Below are positions 36,448-44,844 of a stretch of DNA of 64,000 bases, in pieces. How positions within the stretch are numbered: the stretch's first letter is position 1; the number at the start of each line of letters is the position of its first letter. This DNA is from JAQVEM01 sp964601205. GTDB taxonomy: Bacteria > Actinomycetota > Humimicrobiia > Humimicrobiales > Humimicrobiaceae. Where the stretch lies: contig CAZRML010000010.1 of NCBI GenBank assembly GCA_964601205.1, positions 1 through 64,000 of the forward strand, read 5' to 3'. The notes below the pieces were generated by a model. The model was given only the letters and a program-made list of their open reading frames with translations, did not search any database and had not been told where the DNA came from. Both the position numbers and the translations under genes were made by a program.

Positions 36448-36503
36448 GAAAACCCCCATAATAAATATTTTTTTATATTGTATATACTCTTTATATACTT
36501 TTA

Positions 36504-36578
36504 TTAACCCCATCTAACCCAAGAAGCTATTCCAATTAAGGAAGCCAGAGCCAGAAAGATTCTGAATAACTTTTTCAT
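36504..36578 (-). CDS. 24-residue hydrophobic peptide with strong ribosome binding site
   Basis: The frame reads MKKLFRIFLALASLIGIASW then VRWG and a TAA. It begins with two lysines followed by a hydrophobic core, like a tiny membrane peptide or a bare signal sequence. Its ATG is preceded by a strong GGAGGTG at a good spacing, which argues that it is translated. It lies downstream of the CpaE/helix-turn-helix genes on the same strand. No family is recognised. Confidence 0.55.
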   Translation of the reverse strand: MKKLFRIFLALASLIGIASWVRWG

Positions 36579-36651
36579 TATTTTCACCTCCTCTAAAATT
36601 TATTTCTTTAACCAATTAACTTTCTCAATTAAGTAATCTATTTAACTAATC

Positions 36652-36807
36652 CTATCCTGGTAACCAGGTCCCAAGCACCTCTATGTAATCCCTTATATCC
36701 CGGTAAAAAACCAGAATTATTATAATAATTATCAAAATTACAATGACTGCTATCGCTATCTTTTCCCATACAGTAAAAAAACTTTTTCTCTTCCTGTTTG
36801 CAATCAT
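36652..36807 (-). CDS. 51-residue single-pass membrane protein
   Basis: From the preferred ATG the protein has a basic start (MIANRKRKSFFTVWEK), an almost pure isoleucine/valine membrane helix, and a short outside tail ending in IEVLGTWLPG. The frame stays open further upstream into the preceding gene, but the start 11 bases after that gene's stop codon is the natural one. No clear Shine-Dalgarno sequence; it may be coupled to the upstream gene. Function unknown. Confidence 0.5.
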   Translation of the reverse strand: MIANRKRKSFFTVWEKIAIAVIVILIIIIIILVFYRDIRDYIEVLGTWLPG

Positions 36808-36818
36808 TAAAATAAAAA

Positions 36819-37205
36819 CTAATTCGTTTGTCTGGTTCTTGTTTTTATAAAATCCTCCAGGCTGCCTGCAGGTATTCTCCATGAACTCCTGCCTTCTCTT
36901 ACCTTAAAACCCTTCAGACTTCCTGTCTTCAGTAAATTCCATATATTGTCCACTGAAAGTTTTAAAATTCTGGCTACCTGCTCTGCTGTATATAAAACCG
37001 GTTCTCTGTAGCCAGCCGCTGATTCTTCTTTAACCATAAAACCATTTAAAAATTCATTCAGGTCATCCTCTTTTATTCTTATGGCTTTGCCAAGCCTTAT
37101 AACCGGTAATTTTTTTAACATAACCATTCTTATTACTTCGGATTCACTGATCCCGGCAAGTTCCGAAACCTCTTTTATAGTAAATAATTTTTTTTCTCCA
37201 GCCAT
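36819..37205 (-). CDS. Tandem excisionase/MerR-type helix-turn-helix protein
   Basis: A 128-residue protein made of two related winged-helix units. The first is residues 6-52 (LFTIKEVSELAGISESEVIR, then PVIRLGKAIRIKEDDLNEFL). The second is residues 69-125 (LYTAEQVARILKLSVDNIWN, then GFKVREGRSSWRIPAGSLED). Each matches the excisionase/BldC DNA-binding pattern. Two copies in one chain suggest binding to a direct repeat, as BldC does by cooperative binding. No integrase is nearby, so a phage excisionase is unlikely. It starts directly after the stop codon of the ATPase gene (TAAATG). Confidence 0.8.
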   Translation of the reverse strand: MAGEKKLFTIKEVSELAGISESEVIRMVMLKKLPVIRLGKAIRIKEDDLNEFLNGFMVKEESAAGYREPVLYTAEQVARILKLSVDNIWNLLKTGSLKGFKVREGRSSWRIPAGSLEDFIKTRTRQTN

Positions 37206-38288
37206 TTAAAAAATTGATTTTACAAGATTTGACATTTCAGATTGTAAATTCAGTATGTTAAAAGATTCCCTGCCATTTAATATTGCTTCCCTGCTTTCTT
37301 CAGGGATTAAAGATATCCTGTCATATACCGGTATGCCAGTTATATTATTAAACTCATCCATATATGATTTATCGCCTGCGCTAACTTTATTAAAAATAAT
37401 TCCTTTTTTCTGCCTTTCGGGGAGGAATTTCTTAAAATTATTTATTCTGGGTACAAGTTTTATGTCCGGAGATAACACCATAATTGACGCAGTGGAAAGG
37501 TTTAACATTTCCAGTGAAATATTATCATAACGGAATGGTATATCTGCTATAATCAGGCCATATTTATTTCTTGCTGAATATACTATGCTGTCCAGCATAT
37601 CAATATTAAATTTATCACTCTGATATATAGAAAGAGGCGGCTGGAGTATGTCTATTTTATTATCACCATCAAGACTTACCACAGAGCTATCAAAACAATC
37701 TCTGCCATCCGTAATTTTCTCAATAAAGACGCTTAAATTTGGTGACGCGTTTAAATCCAGATTTATAGCTAAGTCTGACGGGCCCTCACAAAAGTTTAAA
37801 TCTACAATTAATATTTTACCTTCAATAATTTTCCTGGCATACCAGGCAAAATTAAAGACTATACTTGTTTTGCCCACCCCTCCCTGAATTGAGCAAAATG
37901 AAATTACCTGCTGACCTATTAACTTATAATTTTTTCCTGTTTCCTCATCCACAACAGAGTTCAAATTATCAACGGCACGTAAAACTCTTTCAATATCATT
38001 GGTGCTTCTTATCCCACCCAGGTATATTTCCCTGAAAAGATTGCCTCTGCTTTCTTCCGGACCAACAGTTAACAATTCGCTGCGGGTATTATCGCAGACA
38101 TACTCTGCTATTTCTCTATAATTCTTTAATTCTGACGATAATATAATATATTCCGGCATATATTCTTCTAAATAGTGTTTAAAAAAGTTTATATTATTGA
38201 GGACTACCAGATTGTGGTTCTCTAAATTTATTGATGATACATCTTTTGATATTTTTTTATCCGGAGTTATAAACAGTATTATTTTCAT
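37206..38288 (-). CDS. CpaE/MinD-like P-loop ATPase with N-terminal receiver-like domain
   Basis: A 360-residue protein. Residues 1-120 look like a degenerate receiver domain (IILFITPDKKISKDVSSINL; no clear phosphorylation site). From about residue 128 it is a MinD/ParA-type ATPase with the deviant Walker A CSIQGGVGKTSIVFNFAWYA, then ILIVDLNFCEGPSDLAINLD and LIIADIPFRYDN. This is the CpaE layout, a localisation factor in Flp/tad pilus systems. No tad pilus gene is in the window. It may instead position another envelope machine. The coupled helix-turn-helix gene suggests a regulatory role. Confidence 0.82.
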   Translation of the reverse strand: MKIILFITPDKKISKDVSSINLENHNLVVLNNINFFKHYLEEYMPEYIILSSELKNYREIAEYVCDNTRSELLTVGPEESRGNLFREIYLGGIRSTNDIERVLRAVDNLNSVVDEETGKNYKLIGQQVISFCSIQGGVGKTSIVFNFAWYARKIIEGKILIVDLNFCEGPSDLAINLDLNASPNLSVFIEKITDGRDCFDSSVVSLDGDNKIDILQPPLSIYQSDKFNIDMLDSIVYSARNKYGLIIADIPFRYDNISLEMLNLSTASIMVLSPDIKLVPRINNFKKFLPERQKKGIIFNKVSAGDKSYMDEFNNITGIPVYDRISLIPEESREAILNGRESFNILNLQSEMSNLVKSIF

Positions 38289-38436
38289 TTTATTTTTTTA
38301 TATATTAAAAATTAAGCAATAACCACTTTATCTACCCGGATTTCTTCTCTCTTGCTAACAATTCTAATCTACGATAATTATATTATAAAAATATCATAAA
38401 TTTTTAATACAACATTTATAATATGTTCATAAATAT

Positions 38437-38465
38437 ATGATAGAATTATAAAATTTAATTGTCAA
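38437..38465 (-). promoter_or_regulatory. Sigma-70 promoter of the CpaE-like operon
   Basis: On the minus strand a perfect TTGACA and TATCAT are separated by 17 bases. The start near 38430 gives an untranslated leader of about 140 bases. I see no recognisable riboswitch in it. The rest of the 38289-38701 gap holds no gene. Confidence 0.7.
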
Positions 38466-38701
38466 CTGATTATTATGGTTAAATAAGGTTAACAACGGCT
38501 TGTTCGGGATTTTTAAGCAAAAAATTTCCCCTCATTATTTTCTTATGAAACGCAGGGACAAATGTACAGATTAGATAAATCTGATTTGATTAAAGATGCA
38601 TGCGGCTGATAGGTATTTTTAAATGCGGTAATCTTTTAAATAATACAATAACTGAGCAATTAAGTAATTATTTTAATAGATTCACTGAGTGTTCAATTGA
38701 T

Positions 38702-38971
38702 TTAGCCTGAAAGAAGCATTGAAGTTAAATCTAAATCTTTATCATGCTTTATACTGACTTCTTTATAGATTGATTTTTCGCCATCAATAATCTTTATATT
38801 TTTCCTTGGCACACCTGTCTTAATTGAGATAAAATTTATAAGTTCTTTATTGGCCCTGCCTTTTTCCGGAATAGAATTTAACTTAATTTTTATCCTGTTT
38901 CTATAAACTCCATATACCCCACTTACGGCAGAGTTGGGTTTTACAATTAGCTTAATGTTTTCAATCTTCAT
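38702..38971 (-). CDS. DUF167/YggU family protein
   Basis: An 89-residue member of the small DUF167 family. The pattern IKLIVKPNSAVSGVYGVYRN (the K-P-N/G-S motif), IKIKLNSIPEKGRANKELI and VPRKNIKIIDGEKSIYKEVS is characteristic. The family often lies at the end of yggT-containing clusters and its function is unknown. The chosen ATG overlaps the divIVA stop by 11 bases. It is the last gene of the division block. Confidence 0.88.
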   Translation of the reverse strand: MKIENIKLIVKPNSAVSGVYGVYRNRIKIKLNSIPEKGRANKELINFISIKTGVPRKNIKIIDGEKSIYKEVSIKHDKDLDLTSMLLSG

Positions 38972-39821
38972 CAGTTTTAAAGAAATCATTGATTATATCA
39001 GGATTTGCTATATCAATTTTCTTCTTCATCCTTTTGGGCTGATAATTATCATCAATTTCTTCAATTTCCTCCGAATCACCGTGAACTCCTATTTTCCCCT
39101 CACTATCCTGCACTATGTCTTCTTCGCCTTCATCTTCTTTTTCTTCTTCTTCTTTCAGATTCTCTAATTCAGGATTCTCTTTCTTGTTTTCTTCCGATCC
39201 TTCCTTTTCTTCTGATTCTTCTTCACTTTTAAAAACTTCAAACTCATCCTCTGACTCCGGCGAATATATTAAATCTTTACCCTGTTTACTCTCTCCAGCA
39301 GTTTCCTCGCTTATTTCTTCTACAAGATCAGGGCTCTCTTCCTCTTTTATCCCGGATATACCAGAGAGCTTACCTTCTTCTAATTTTGAGGCAGATTCTT
39401 TAAAATCATCCACAAGTCTGGTAATTTTCCCCCTGAAGTTTTCATACTCCCTGTCTAATCTCTTAATTTCTTCTTCCAGCTTCAGCTTCCTGGCCAGCAT
39501 TTTTTTATAGTGTTCCTCTTCTTCAACTACTTTTGACTTCACCATTTCCTCTGCTTCCTGTTGTGCCTTTCTCTTTATATCCTCAGCAACCCTGTGAGCT
39601 GACACAAGCGCATCCTGTATAACTTTCTTCATTTCTACGGATTCTTTATCCCCCTCATACTTAAACCTTTCCATATTATCCATAAGCTCGCGGTTATTTT
39701 TCTGTAACCTATCAAATTCTACTGCAAGAATATCTAAAAATTTATCAACTTCCTCGGGCTTATAACCCTTAAATACAACATGAAATTCTTTTTTCTGTAT
39801 ACTTTCTGAATTTATATTCAT
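38961..39821 (-). CDS. divIVA: DivIVA family cell division/polar scaffold protein
   Basis: A 286-residue protein. The N-terminal DivIVA domain (FHVVFKGYKPEEVDKFLDIL) targets curved membrane, followed by long coiled coils over residues 35-150. Residues about 155-262 are extremely acidic, rich in Glu, Asp and Ser. A short basic segment (PKRMKKKID) and a C-terminal NPDIINDFFKTDED end it. DivIVA marks septa and poles in Gram-positives; in actinobacteria (Wag31) it organises polar growth. The position after sepF and yggT is classic. The long acidic region is unusual and may be a flexible recruiting tail. Confidence 0.9.
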   Translation of the reverse strand: MNINSESIQKKEFHVVFKGYKPEEVDKFLDILAVEFDRLQKNNRELMDNMERFKYEGDKESVEMKKVIQDALVSAHRVAEDIKRKAQQEAEEMVKSKVVEEEEHYKKMLARKLKLEEEIKRLDREYENFRGKITRLVDDFKESASKLEEGKLSGISGIKEEESPDLVEEISEETAGESKQGKDLIYSPESEDEFEVFKSEEESEEKEGSEENKKENPELENLKEEEEKEDEGEEDIVQDSEGKIGVHGDSEEIEEIDDNYQPKRMKKKIDIANPDIINDFFKTDED

Positions 39822-39844
39822 AATTACCTCCTGATTTTTTTTAA

Positions 39845-40129
39845 CTACATAAATCTAACTCTTATATATTGTAACAAAATTATCAATAATTCAATTAATA
39901 TAATTGCTACAATGTATGAGAGGTCTATATAAACCCTTCCTGTCCTTACCAGCGGTATAATTTTCCTAAATATTATTAAAAATGGTTCTGTTATGTCAAA
40001 CAAAAATTTATTTACTTTGTTCAACAAGCCAGTTAGATTTAACCTCAGCCAGGATATAATAACTCTAATAATTATCAGACCGATATATACCCTCAGGAAA
40101 AAAATAACTATTTCAATAAAAAATCCCAT
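39845..40129 (-). CDS. YggT family membrane protein
   Basis: A 94-residue protein with two hydrophobic segments, an N-terminal helix running into VIISWLRLNLTG, and the family motif FDITEPFLIIFRKIIPLVRT before a second helix. YggT proteins are found beside sepF and divIVA in Gram-positives and cyanobacteria and are linked to membrane-bound division processes, without a defined activity. The ATG directly follows the proC stop (TAAATG). Confidence 0.9.
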   Translation of the reverse strand: MGFFIEIVIFFLRVYIGLIIIRVIISWLRLNLTGLLNKVNKFLFDITEPFLIIFRKIIPLVRTGRVYIDLSYIVAIILIELLIILLQYIRVRFM

Positions 40130-40960
40130 TTATCTATCCCGGTTAAGAAATCCCTGTAATTCATATGCTCTTTTTTTTGCACTTTCTACCGCTTTTTTTA
40201 TTATTTCACCTATCCTTTCACTCTCAAATTTCTTTAACGCCATTTCAGTAGTTCCACCGGGAGACGCAACTTTTTTAATTAAGCTATCCGGTTCACTTCC
40301 CGACTTTTTTAAAGTTATACCTGCTCCAATCATTGTATCTATTACCAGCTTTCTTGATATCTCCGGTTCCAGTCCATTCTCAATACCGGCTTCTATAAGG
40401 TATTTGCAAAAAAGAAAAAAATAAGCCGGTCCGCTGCCGCTCAGGGCAGTAACAGTATTCTGGTACTTCTCCTCTACCAGTACGTAATCTCCGACACTTT
40501 CTATCAACTTTCTTGCAAACGATAAATCTTTATTTTTTGTAAACTTACCACTGCTTACCGCGGCAATACCCTTGCCATACAATGCAGGAGTATTGGGCAT
40601 TATCCTCACCACAGAAGAATTTGGACCCAGTATTTTCTCTATATAAAAAGTTGGTATTCCGGCCACAATACTTATAATTGAATTCTTTTTATAATTAAAG
40701 TTAATCTTAACCTGTTCCAGTACAGAATTCAGGTCCTGTGGTTTCACTGCCATCAGTATATTCTTTGCCTGCCTGACAAGTCCGGGAATATCATCAGCAG
40801 CAGTTACTTTATAGTTATCAATGATATATTTTTTACGGGAAGAATTCTTATCATAGAATATTACCCGGTTTTCTTTTAAGAAACAACTGCCCAGTGTTCC
40901 CCTGAGTATTGCCTCTCCCATATTTCCACAACCTATTATCCCCAGTTCATAACCTTCCAA
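40130..40960 (-). CDS. proC: Pyrroline-5-carboxylate reductase
   Basis: ProC makes the last step of proline synthesis with NAD(P)H. From a TTG start the protein is about 276 residues: Rossmann motif LGIIGCGNMGEAILRG, KPQDLNSVLEQVK, RIMPNTPALYGKGIAAVS near 120, and the dimerisation domain with ALSGSGPAYFFLF and ASPGGTTEMAL. The TTG preceded by AAAGGAG gives a normal N-terminus. An ATG 45 bases upstream would overlap sepF and add a lysine-rich extension. proC often sits in this place between sepF and yggT. Confidence 0.93.
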   Translation of the reverse strand: MEGYELGIIGCGNMGEAILRGTLGSCFLKENRVIFYDKNSSRKKYIIDNYKVTAADDIPGLVRQAKNILMAVKPQDLNSVLEQVKINFNYKKNSIISIVAGIPTFYIEKILGPNSSVVRIMPNTPALYGKGIAAVSSGKFTKNKDLSFARKLIESVGDYVLVEEKYQNTVTALSGSGPAYFFLFCKYLIEAGIENGLEPEISRKLVIDTMIGAGITLKKSGSEPDSLIKKVASPGGTTEMALKKFESERIGEIIKKAVESAKKRAYELQGFLNRDR

Positions 40961-40976
40961 GAATGCTCCTTTTTTA

Positions 40977-41489
40977 TTAGAAATTATTATAAAAGCCTTC
41001 CTCACGTAATAATTCTTTTTCTTCTGAGCTGACCTCTACATTATACGGAGTTATAAGAAACACTTTTTCTGCTACTTTTTTTATACTCCCTTCCAACGCA
41101 TATGTGAGGCCGCTACAAAAGTCAATTACCCTTTTGGCCAGGTCCTGGTCAGCTTTTTGAAGGTTAATTATAACAGGAATATTTTCCTTAAAATTATCCG
41201 CTATTATCTGTATCTCCTCAAATTCCCCTGGCTCGGCAACAAAAACTCTTGATTTTATTCCCTCTCTGCCTGAACTCAGTAATGAAACTTTTCGTGCTGG
41301 TTTAGGCGTCATGCTGTGCCCCCTTTTAAAAAACCCTTTTTCCTGTTCTTTTTCTAATTTATTATCCTCAACCTTTAACTTCTTTCCCCTTCTACTCACT
41401 ATATCCCTTTTTTCTTCATCATCCAGGCTTATCTCATCTTCATCTGATAAACCCAGAAAAGAAAGTGTTTTTTTAAAAAATTTATTCAT
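40977..41489 (-). CDS. sepF: Cell division protein SepF
   Basis: A protein of 170 residues with an N-terminal amphipathic helix (MNKFFKKTLSFLGLS), which in SepF binds the membrane, a charged linker, and a C-terminal DUF552 domain (FEEIQIIADNFKENIPVIIN, RVIDFCSGLTYALEGSIKKV, VFLITPYNVEVS). SepF anchors FtsZ filaments alongside or in place of FtsA. Its presence together with FtsA indicates a Gram-positive-type divisome. I chose the ATG with GGGG seven bases upstream over a TTG 18 bases earlier. Confidence 0.93.
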   Translation of the reverse strand: MNKFFKKTLSFLGLSDEDEISLDDEEKRDIVSRRGKKLKVEDNKLEKEQEKGFFKRGHSMTPKPARKVSLLSSGREGIKSRVFVAEPGEFEEIQIIADNFKENIPVIINLQKADQDLAKRVIDFCSGLTYALEGSIKKVAEKVFLITPYNVEVSSEEKELLREEGFYNNF

Positions 41490-41579
41490 TAATATACCCC
41501 TTTTCAATTATAAAAATTAATAAAAAAATTTTTATACTCTATAAAACTCCTGTCCTTCAATAAATACCAGCTTATAGCC

Positions 41580-42380
41580 TTATAAAATTATTGCTACTGC
41601 CGCCTGCCTTCCCGTTATCCTGTTCCTCCTGTATGAAAAAAAACTATGGTTGCAATAAGTGCATTCTCCGCAATCAAAAATATTACTTTCACTTATACCT
41701 TCATCCTTTAACTGCATATAATTAATACTCACCAGATCCAAAAAGAAATATCCATCTACGTTTGAATAAAACCCTTTATCTCCAAATTTTTTTACGAACT
41801 TTTCTACAATAAGTCTATCAACTTTATAACAGCACTTCCTTATACTGGGCCCAAAAGCTACCATAATATCTTCCCTGTTGCTTTTAAACTTATTTACCAT
41901 ATATATAATTACTTTTGCTGCTATCTCTTTTAAAGTTCCCATCCATCCAGCGTGAACGGCAGCAATTACTTTTTTTTCTTTATCCGCTACCAGTATTAAG
42001 TTACAATCAGCTCCCATTACCATTACCGGTGTTTTCTTTAAACCGGTTATCAGACAATCTGCTTCCCGGTAAATACTATCCACATCCCAATCCAGACTTT
42101 TATCTATATTTAATATCCTGTTTCCATGAACCTGCTTTACAGAATATATTCTTTTCACATCATTTAAATTAAGCTTTTTTAATATCAACTTCCTATTTCT
42201 GCTAACATTCTTCTTACTATCGCCCGTATAATAATCCACATTCAAAGACTCAAACTTACCCCTGCTGTATCCTCCATTCCTCGTAGTGAAACAAAAAATT
42301 ATCCCATACTTTTCTTTCAGGTAAGGCAATAAATACGCAGTAAAACCTTTATTAATTAATGTCTTTTCTATTCCAATCAT
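41580..42380 (-). CDS. pgeF: PgeF/YfiH laccase-domain peptidoglycan editing factor
   Basis: A 266-residue protein of the multicopper polyphenol oxidase-like family. Motifs: IFCFTTRNGGYSRGKFESLN at the start, KQVHGNRI, MGADCNLILV, AVHAGWMGTLKEIAAKVI, GPSIRKCCYKVD and the C-terminal CTYCNHSFFSYRRN with its metal ligands. PgeF removes wrongly placed serine from peptidoglycan precursors in E. coli, which fits its place 11 bases after ftsZ. The older laccase or purine nucleoside phosphorylase labels refer to the same family. Confidence 0.9.
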   Translation of the reverse strand: MIGIEKTLINKGFTAYLLPYLKEKYGIIFCFTTRNGGYSRGKFESLNVDYYTGDSKKNVSRNRKLILKKLNLNDVKRIYSVKQVHGNRILNIDKSLDWDVDSIYREADCLITGLKKTPVMVMGADCNLILVADKEKKVIAAVHAGWMGTLKEIAAKVIIYMVNKFKSNREDIMVAFGPSIRKCCYKVDRLIVEKFVKKFGDKGFYSNVDGYFFLDLVSINYMQLKDEGISESNIFDCGECTYCNHSFFSYRRNRITGRQAAVAIIL

Positions 42381-42391
42381 TTACTTTTATT

Positions 42392-43573
42392 TTATTCCTT
42401 GCTTTTTCTTAAGAATGTAGGTATGTCAAGGTAATCATCTTCTTCAAGAGAAGCAAAGTCTTTTTCTGATATTTTCCTGAATTCCTTTTTATCTTTTTCT
42501 TTATCCTTCCTCTCCGCAACCAGGTCTTTTTCAAACTCAAATAATTTTTTCTCTACTTCTTTTTCCCTTTTCTTCTCATCATCTACTTTTGTTTTACTAT
42601 CAGCTTTAACCTTTTTAGCTTTTCCTGATTCAAATCCTGTAGCAATAACGGTAACCTTCACACTGTCATTAATACTCTCATCAATAACGGCACCAAATAT
42701 AATATTCGCATTTGGGCTGGAGGCATTTCTTATAATTTCCGCTGCCTGATTAACCTCAAATAACTTTAAATCAGAACCACCGGATATGTTTAAAAGAATA
42801 CCGCTTGCACCTTCTATTGAAGTTTCAATAAGAGGACTTGCGATGGCATTTTGTGCAGCTTTTATTGCCCTGCTTTCGCCCGATGCCATTCCGTCTCCCA
42901 GTATTGCATTTCCTGCATTTTTTATAACTGACTTTACATCCGCAAAATCAAGATTAATAAGTCCGGGTAGAGTAATCAGATCGGTAACTCCCCTTACCCC
43001 GGCTTTAAGTACATTATCAGCGAGCCTGAAAGCACTAAGTAGCGTGGTATTATCATCTGAAATCTCCAGCAGCCTGTCATTGGGTATAATAATTAAAGTA
43101 TCCACCTTGTCCCCCAAATCCTCTATACCTTCTTCTGCCTGGCACATTCTCTTTTTACCCTCAAAAGAGAATGGCTTCGTTACAACTGCAACTGTAAGGC
43201 AACCTGCCTCTCTGGCGGCTGCAGCTATAACAGGAGCTGCCCCTGTTCCCGTTCCCCCTCCTTCTCCTACTGTCAGGAATATCATATCCGCATCTTTTAC
43301 TATTTCTTTTATTGATTCTATAGATTTCTCGGCAGCGACCCTGCCTATTTCTGGATTGGAACCTGCGCCCAGACCCGTTTCACCAATTAATACTTTTTTG
43401 TCTGCGGTAGACATCATAAGAGCCTGCGCATCAGTGTTTACAGCCATAAATTCGCATCCGCTTAAATTATCCTCCATCATCCTGTTAACCGCGTTACTCC
43501 CACCACCTCCTATACCTATAACTCTTATAACCGCATAATAACTTTTATCAAAATTTAAACTCAAAATAATCAC
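42392..43573 (-). CDS. ftsZ: Cell division GTPase FtsZ
   Basis: The tubulin-like GTPase that forms the division ring, 393 residues. The N-terminal VIGIGGGGSNAVNRMMED, the signature GEGGGTGTGAAPVIAA near 103, NDRLLEIS and DLITLPGLINLDFADVKSV are intact. A charged linker of about 60 residues ends in the conserved tail YLDIPTFLRKSKE, the docking site for FtsA and SepF. The GTG overlaps the ftsA stop by four bases. A TTG nine bases later has the better Shine-Dalgarno sequence (AGGTGA) and may be the true start. Confidence 0.97.
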   Translation of the reverse strand: MIILSLNFDKSYYAVIRVIGIGGGGSNAVNRMMEDNLSGCEFMAVNTDAQALMMSTADKKVLIGETGLGAGSNPEIGRVAAEKSIESIKEIVKDADMIFLTVGEGGGTGTGAAPVIAAAAREAGCLTVAVVTKPFSFEGKKRMCQAEEGIEDLGDKVDTLIIIPNDRLLEISDDNTTLLSAFRLADNVLKAGVRGVTDLITLPGLINLDFADVKSVIKNAGNAILGDGMASGESRAIKAAQNAIASPLIETSIEGASGILLNISGGSDLKLFEVNQAAEIIRNASSPNANIIFGAVIDESINDSVKVTVIATGFESGKAKKVKADSKTKVDDEKKREKEVEKKLFEFEKDLVAERKDKEKDKKEFRKISEKDFASLEEDDYLDIPTFLRKSKE

Positions 43574-44820
43574 CTGCTTTCATTTTTTAAAATTTTAAAG
43601 ATAAACTCTCTGAATTTATTTAAGAAACTATTTTTTTCTCTCGCTCCGCCAGCCTGGCTAATATTACTATAGTTTTCTAACTGATAAGCATATTTTAATA
43701 AACCCACACCTGTAGAATAGATGGGATTGTCGACCACTTCAGGCGGCCCTTCCACATCACAGGAAGTCCCCAGTCTCACAGGTAAATTAAATACAGAGTT
43801 TGCCAGCGGAGCTATCCCCCTGAGCAGGGAGGTACCGCCTGTTATCACCAGACCGCAGGGGACCTGGTGCATAAAATTATAACCTTCAATTTTTTGTTTA
43901 ACTAAATCCAGAAGTTCCTTAACCCTTGAGTTTACTATATTATATAACCTTATATTTAAGGTTGTCTTATTACTGTCAATTTTAACATCCCCTATATTTA
44001 ACCTGTTTAGAGTATCATAGAAATTGTAATCAACATTAGCAAACTTCTTTTTAATCTCCTCTGCCTTTGAAAAGGGCACATTTAGACCTATTGATATATC
44101 ATTGGTTATTAAATCCCCGCCTACGGGAAGACAGTAAGTAAATATCATTTTTTTATTTTTATATACTGCAACATCAGTAGTTCCCCCTCCTATATCAATG
44201 AGTATTACTCCACTATCCCTTTCTTCTGGAGTAAGGACAGCTTCGCTTGATGCAAGAGCTTCAACAATAATATCTTCTATTTCTATTTTAGCAGCTTTTA
44301 TACTATTAACTACATTACTTATTAAAGAAGCCGAGCCATAAACTACCAGCAATTCTACCGCCAGCTTACTTGCCGACAGACCTATGGGATCTACAATGCC
44401 GCCTTCCCCATCAATGACAAACTGCTTGATAAGAGTGTGTATAATTTCATGCTGGGCCGGTATATTTACTTTATTGGCCATAGAAATCAGTTTATCTACA
44501 TCAACTTTTCTTACTATACTATTTGGTGAAGTAATATTTATTTCACTCCAGTTGCTCAGAAAAGAAATGTGTTTGCCGGTAACTCCTATATAGGCATTAT
44601 TTATAAATATTTTAGTAGATTTTTCAGCAACCTCGATGGAGTTAAGAATAGATTTAGTAGCTTCGTTTATATCTATAACCAGACCTTTTTTAATACCTTT
44701 TGAGCCAGAAATTCCAAAACCCTTTATCTTCAATGAATTCTTTTCTACTTTTCCGATTAAAGTAGTAACCTTGGTGGTTCCTATATCAATACCCACGATA
44801 TGTTCATCATTAGCTACCAA
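43570..44820 (-). CDS. ftsA: Cell division protein FtsA
   Basis: An actin-like ATPase of 416 residues that tethers FtsZ to the membrane. The phosphate-binding motifs IVGIDIGTTKVTTLIGK and VILIDIGGGTTDVAVYK and the adenosine motif GLVITGGTSLLRGIAPLA are present, with the SHS2-like 1C domain between residues about 85 and 165. The C-terminal amphipathic helix is FLNKFREFIFKILK. It lies between ftsQ and ftsZ, the classic order. Confidence 0.95.
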   Translation of the reverse strand: MVANDEHIVGIDIGTTKVTTLIGKVEKNSLKIKGFGISGSKGIKKGLVIDINEATKSILNSIEVAEKSTKIFINNAYIGVTGKHISFLSNWSEINITSPNSIVRKVDVDKLISMANKVNIPAQHEIIHTLIKQFVIDGEGGIVDPIGLSASKLAVELLVVYGSASLISNVVNSIKAAKIEIEDIIVEALASSEAVLTPEERDSGVILIDIGGGTTDVAVYKNKKMIFTYCLPVGGDLITNDISIGLNVPFSKAEEIKKKFANVDYNFYDTLNRLNIGDVKIDSNKTTLNIRLYNIVNSRVKELLDLVKQKIEGYNFMHQVPCGLVITGGTSLLRGIAPLANSVFNLPVRLGTSCDVEGPPEVVDNPIYSTGVGLLKYAYQLENYSNISQAGGAREKNSFLNKFREFIFKILKNESR

Positions 44821-44844
44821 TCAAACCTCCGCTTCTCCGCATTT

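Noticed and set aside
36819..37205. Phage excisionase indicating an integrated element
   Set aside because: The protein has two HTH units and is coupled to a CpaE-like ATPase; no integrase, att repeats or phage genes are nearby.
42786..43538. 250-codon plus-strand open frame opposite ftsZ
   Set aside because: Complement of ftsZ, whose conserved residues explain the sequence; the frame is long only because of its codon pattern.
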